The position numbers were made by a program, and so were the translations under genes. The notes beneath the pieces are model-generated. The model was given only the letters and a program-made list of their open reading frames with translations. It did not search any database and was not told the origin of the DNA. Source: Tetrahymena elliotti 4EA (taxonomy: Eukaryota > Ciliophora > Oligohymenophorea > Hymenostomatida > Tetrahymenidae). From it: a stretch of DNA of 64,000 bases. The stretch is taken from assembly GCA_000231825.2 (NCBI GenBank), contig JH720335.1:310001-374000 (forward strand), in the 5' to 3' direction. Positions 60,253 through 64,000 of the stretch are shown here, piece after piece. Within the stretch, counting starts at the first letter, position 1, and every line of letters begins with the position of its first letter.

Positions 60253-61739
60253 ATGAACGATTAAGTAGAAGAAACTTAAGAATAATCTGTAAATACAGTA
60301 ATGACTTCAGAAATTAAGAAAGAGCATTTAAAAAGTATTGAGACAGATAAAACATGGGATGATATTTTTGCTTTATCTCCTGAAGTCAGAGAAAAAATAA
60401 AGCAAATTTATGAAAGACCTACAAAGATTTAATACTTATCTATTGGTGAAACAATTGATTATATTCAACCAGCAATTACAATAAAATGTCGAAATGGAGG
60501 AGGTAAAACTCTAACTTTTGCAATTCCTGCTTTGGAATTTGCCTACAGAAACAAAAATAAAAAAACATCAAAATCTTAGCAATCAGTTTAAGAAGTTAAT
60601 GGTCAAAGCACTTCAACAGGAACAACTGTTTATTGTCCTACATCAATTATCATTGTATCAACCTAGCCTCTTGCTTAGCAAATTCAAAGTGTTTTTAATA
60701 ACCTTTTGGTGGAGGTAAATAATAAACAAATGAATAATTATTAATGAGGTATAATTAAATGTTATTTAAAAATAAAAAGGGTGTATCAACAGAAGTTCTT
60801 TTCTAAGATCAAAAGATTACTCAATCAGGTTAGATTTTGATTTCAACTCCTGATTTGCTATACAAATATATGGTGAGGGATAAGTTAATTTAATTAGATA
60901 ATTTATGTCATATTGCTATTGATGAAGCTGATAATATGATCACATCATTTTAGAATCAAATAGAATAAATAATGACTTTTTTAAAAGGCAGAGATTTTGT
61001 TATTTAATTTGTATCTGCTACTTTGACAGAACCAAATATAAACTTTATTTTCCAGTCTTTAAAATTTGACAGCACAAAAGATGATGAATCTAAGGTTTTA
61101 TATTCTATTGAATTACCTTGGAAATTAAAAGGTGTTACATAATATTCAAAGATATTGTAAGGATCTAAAGATGAAAAAGAAAGATCTAAGTACAACACTT
61201 GCATTGAAATAATCAATTAAATTATTAAATATAATTAAAATAATCCTGATTTACAGTCCTAGGTTATTATTTTCTTCAGAAAAATCTAATCCATTCATGC
61301 TTTTGAAGATATGATAGCCAGAGAAAATTTACCTTGGAAATACACAAGTTGTGCCCACAAAAGCAAAAGAAATGAAAATATTTAACATTTCCGTTCTGGT
61401 AACTACGATATTATGTTAGCCACTGCTGTTATGAGTAGAGGTATTGATATTCGTAAAGTAGGTTTAGTCATAAACTACGATATGCCTCAGATTAATTGCG
61501 GAAGTGATAAAGATCTACTTGATAAAAATCAATATTTGCACAATATTGGTAGAACTGGTAGATTTGCAGATTTAGGTTTATCATTAACCTTTTTTGATAA
61601 TTTTAAGATCTATGAAAATGCTAAGTAAACAATTAACAATTCATTTGAATGCGATTTGCTTGACTTCCAAATTGAAAATTTAATTCCTGAACTTGCTAGT
61701 GTCATGAAAAATAACACTGAACACTAAAGAGTCTAATGA
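60253..61739 (+). CDS. DEAD-box RNA helicase, Dbp5/DDX19-like, with altered motifs I and VI
   Basis: Two exons (60253-60714, 60780-61739) join in phase to 473 residues. The Q motif region is [20 protein letters not shown] then ERPTKIQ. Motif I reads KCRNGGGKT (residues 78-86) instead of AxTGSGKT. Motif Ia is STQPLAQQI, motif Ib ISTPDLL, motif [10 protein letters not shown], and motif III SAT. Then comes [10 protein letters not shown]. Motif V is [11 protein letters not shown] and motif VI is HNIGRTGR, where the family has HRIGRTGR. The DxxxYLHxIGRTGRF context and overall size match Dbp5/DDX19, the mRNA-export helicase at nuclear pores. The first Arg of motif VI, which helps coordinate ATP and RNA, is Asn here. 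The Lys of motif I and the DEAD box are intact, so ATP binding may remain. It could be a divergent paralogue. Confidence 0.82.
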
Positions 61740-62774
61740 GCTAATGAGAAATAATTAATTGTTTGTTAGAATAAATCGTTTTGATCTCAACAAATTATTC
61801 TCTTAAACTACACTAATATTTGTCAAATTTTTTATGTTTTTTTTTGAAAGTAAACTGTTTTAGATATTTTAAATTTTGTTAGATCCTTTAACTAACAATA
61901 AAATTTGCATTTATATATTTTTTTTTCAAAACATTCTTTAAATATTCATTCATATCCAAAATGAAAGTTTTACCTTTCTTATCATACTTTTATACATATG
62001 AAAAATAAGCTGTTATGATTTATTAGTGAAGTTTATTTTTACTATTGCATTCTTTGGTTTATTTAACTCTTTACATATCTTAGCAAACAAATACCAACTA
62101 ATAAATAAATAAATTATTTATTTATTTATTGTTTTCATTTCAATATTAATTTAATATTAACAAATATTCATAAAATTAAAAAATAAATGTGTAAAGTAGT
62201 TAACAAATATTAAACTTAAATAAAATAAAATAAAATAAAAATTAAAGTACAAAATATTAATTTATTTTTAAAGGTTTTTATTGTTGGAATTACTCAAAAT
62301 ATTTATTAAGTTTTATTTTTTTGTTTAAATTTAATTTTATATTTTATTTGATAAGTTTTATTTTATTTTAAATAGAAAATAAATGAAGTTTTTCCATTTT
62401 ATTGTGCATGTTGATAATATTTTATCAAGAAACATCATTTAATGGAAGTATCTTTGTTACTTATCTTAACTTAATTTGGATAAGAAAAAATAAAATATTT
62501 TTTAATTTATAATTTTGCCTTTTTTATTGCAAATTGAAAAGATACTTTTAAACTGCTATTTTATTATTTGCTTGAAATTTATTGAGAAGTGAAGCAAAAT
62601 TGCGATCACCAAAAAAACTAAGTAAAACATAAAGAAATATTGAAGTTAATTTGTAACTGCAAGAATATGAGAATAATTTTATATTTATTTAGGGAACACG
62701 ACAATTTATGACATTAATTAGTTACTGAATTTAAGAAAATTTATTTGAGCAAACTAAATATTGATGTGCTTTAT
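61740..62774. other. Convergent intergenic region
   Basis: About 1 kb of AT-rich DNA between two 3' ends. It includes an (AAAAT)n run at about 62219-62240 and a TAAATAAATAAATTATTTATTTATTTATT palindromic stretch near 62100. No gene supported. Confidence 0.55.
62219..62240. repeat. (AAAAT)n short tandem repeat
   Basis: Four to five copies of a five-base AT unit in the 3' spacer of two convergent genes. Such repeats are common in AT-rich ciliate spacers. Confidence 0.6.
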
Positions 62775-63344
62775 TCATTTTGTGCTCTTTCTAAAAAAGT
62801 CAAAAAAGGAATAGTTGTATTTATTCATATGTCTGATTTATCTGCGAACTGTAAAGACTAAGAGCATAAAGAAGTAACCGAGTAAGAAGGGCCAGAAAAC
62901 TGGTAAATCAAATAGCTAGCTGAATGTGCAAAATAAACTAATTACTGCTGCAACAGTGCATTTATGCCAAAACTTGAATTCATTCATTGAACGAATGAGA
63001 GGACCTTTTTCTATTTAACCACCATCGTATTCAGCAGAATTTTATGCGTCATTGTTTGTTGAATGAATAGGTAATGAGCCCAATTCATCATCTTCTTCAT
63101 CTATGTCTGGTAATCCTTGAGGAGTAAGAAATTGGACACACAAATGCAAGACAAAAAGAGCTAATACATAGGAGACAACATAGAATCCACCCAAAATAGA
63201 GACTCTAATAATATATAAAAGGACAACAATAACTGTAAAAACCCAACGCTCCTTTGGGTAGATTATATATTTTTCTATCTTCTATCTATATTTTTTTTAA
63301 AGCTTAAAGATGTACTTATCTATAATAGTTTCTTCCTAGTCCAT
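62775..63344 (-). CDS. RER1: RER1, Golgi-to-ER retrieval receptor
   Basis: Intronless, 189 residues, the normal RER1 length. Four membrane segments in a W-shaped arrangement are visible: FTVIVVLLYIIRVSILGGFY, YVLALFVLHLCVQFLTP, TVAAVISLFCTFSQLFDLPV and FLLGYFFMLLVFTVR. Family landmarks are PKERWVF, the acidic DIDEEDDELGSLP loop, LIRSMNEFKFWH (family EFKFWHS), the FxxFDLPVFWP block and RRQIRHMNKY at the end. RER1 returns certain membrane proteins from early Golgi to the ER by recognising polar residues in their membrane segments. The C-terminus (FFRKSTK) ends with lysines compatible with COPI binding. The start is the first ATG, giving the short N-terminal helix MDQEETIIDKYIF typical of the family. 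Confidence 0.93.
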
Positions 63345-63577
63345 TTAACAACAACGAATCGATTACTTTAAAATACTTTTTTAGGTAATTAGGTCTATTT
63401 ATTGATATTCCTATTTATTTATATTTAACCTTCCTTTTGAATGATATTGAAATTTATTTGAAAATTATTTATCTTTTATTTTTAGTAGCGAGTTAATTCA
63501 TTCCTTTTATACTAACCAAATTTTTGATGACAACGAAAGAACAATAAAAATACATACTATTAATCTGATTTATTTAC

Positions 63578-63898
63578 TCACTCAGCTAATATTGGATCAA
63601 CACGATGTAATTATTTTACAAGACTTTTCTTATTCTTCTTCTTCTATTTAAGTAAAATTATTACTTCGTTCAATACGCTTAAGATCAATAAGTTAACGAC
63701 GTCATATAGTCCTCTCTCTGCTTAAATATTTTGAAAAATAAAAGAAATACATACCTATACCTGACCATATTAAGATATTAATCAATAAAATCAAATAGAT
63801 TTTGCAATTTAATTTTAATTAAATATCAAAATACGATACGTGTAATTTACAAATAAAGTTTTTTAATCACTTAAATATTAGAATTCATCAAATTTCAT
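63578..63898 (-). CDS. Possible small two-exon protein
   Basis: An exon 63898-63851 (MKFDEFQYLSDQKTLF) ends at a GTAAAT donor and joins in phase 0 to 63760-63578 (VQVCISFIFQNIQAERGLYD, then LLILSVLNEVIILLKQKKK), closing at TGA for 76 residues. The second exon has clear coding character: a hydrophobic helix followed by a basic segment and LVKQLHRVDPILAE. The acceptor could instead lie a few bases downstream, and a different first exon is possible. No family recognised. It ends 234 bp from the RER1 start. Confidence 0.42.
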
Positions 63899-64000
63899 TT
63901 TAATTTCTCTTCAGAATTTATTCATAAATATTAAAAAGATAAAATAAAGATTATTTAGTGTAATGTATTAGATCTCTTCCTTCTTTTAAATATTTACTCT

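Overview
This window is nuclear (macronuclear-type) DNA of an oligohymenophorean ciliate, most probably a Tetrahymena species. It is extremely AT-rich. Recognisable eukaryotic proteins read through only if TAA and TAG are glutamine and TGA is the sole stop. Introns are AT-rich and GT...AG, many of them only about 45-100 nt. The ORFs obtained with the standard code are fragments or antisense shadows. I reread everything with the ciliate code and used splice phase to join exons. I cannot fix the species from sequence alone.

Layout: I see 21 genes on both strands, with no operons and no viral or transposon genes. In order: (1) outer dynein arm docking protein of the CCDC63/CCDC114/ODA1 type (-); (2) condensin subunit D2 (+); (3) AIG1/FAR-17a family membrane protein (-); (4) a membrane-pyrophosphatase homologue that has lost its catalytic aspartates (+); (5) a protein with two cyclic-nucleotide-binding domains (-); (6) a long coiled-coil protein (+); (7) an ionotropic-glutamate-receptor-like channel (+); (8) a TMBIM/Bax-inhibitor-1 family protein (-); (9) a protein with SAXO-like repeats and cysteine clusters (+); (10) an ATP-dependent DNA ligase with an N-terminal WGR domain and a probable second one (-); (11) a TRAF-type zinc-finger protein ending in a ubiquitin-interacting motif (-); (12) an unrecognised multi-exon protein (+); (13) a GBP/atlastin-like large GTPase with an internal membrane segment (-); (14) DPH7 of the diphthamide pathway (-); (15) a small protein with an MGSC acylation motif (-); (16) a large disordered protein with a TAG/TAA-encoded poly-Q tract (-); (17) a protein kinase (-); (18) a ZC3HC1/NIPA-type zinc-finger protein (+); (19) a Dbp5/DDX19-like DEAD-box protein with altered motifs (+); (20) RER1 (-); (21) a small two-exon gene at the right edge (-).

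The genes do not form one pathway. They look like a random sample of housekeeping and cell-specific functions: cilia, chromosome condensation, DNA repair, membrane signalling, ER sorting and translation-factor modification. Intergenic spaces run from about 0.2 to 2.2 kb, are very AT-rich and contain no tRNA or rRNA that I could recognise.

Most worth following: the catalytically dead membrane pyrophosphatase, the WGR-ligase fusion, the GBP-like GTPase with a mid-protein membrane anchor, and the glutamate-receptor-like channel with an unusual M3 motif. Exon ends are given where splice phase was checked; elsewhere only outer limits are firm. No database search was possible, so every family call rests on motif recognition.
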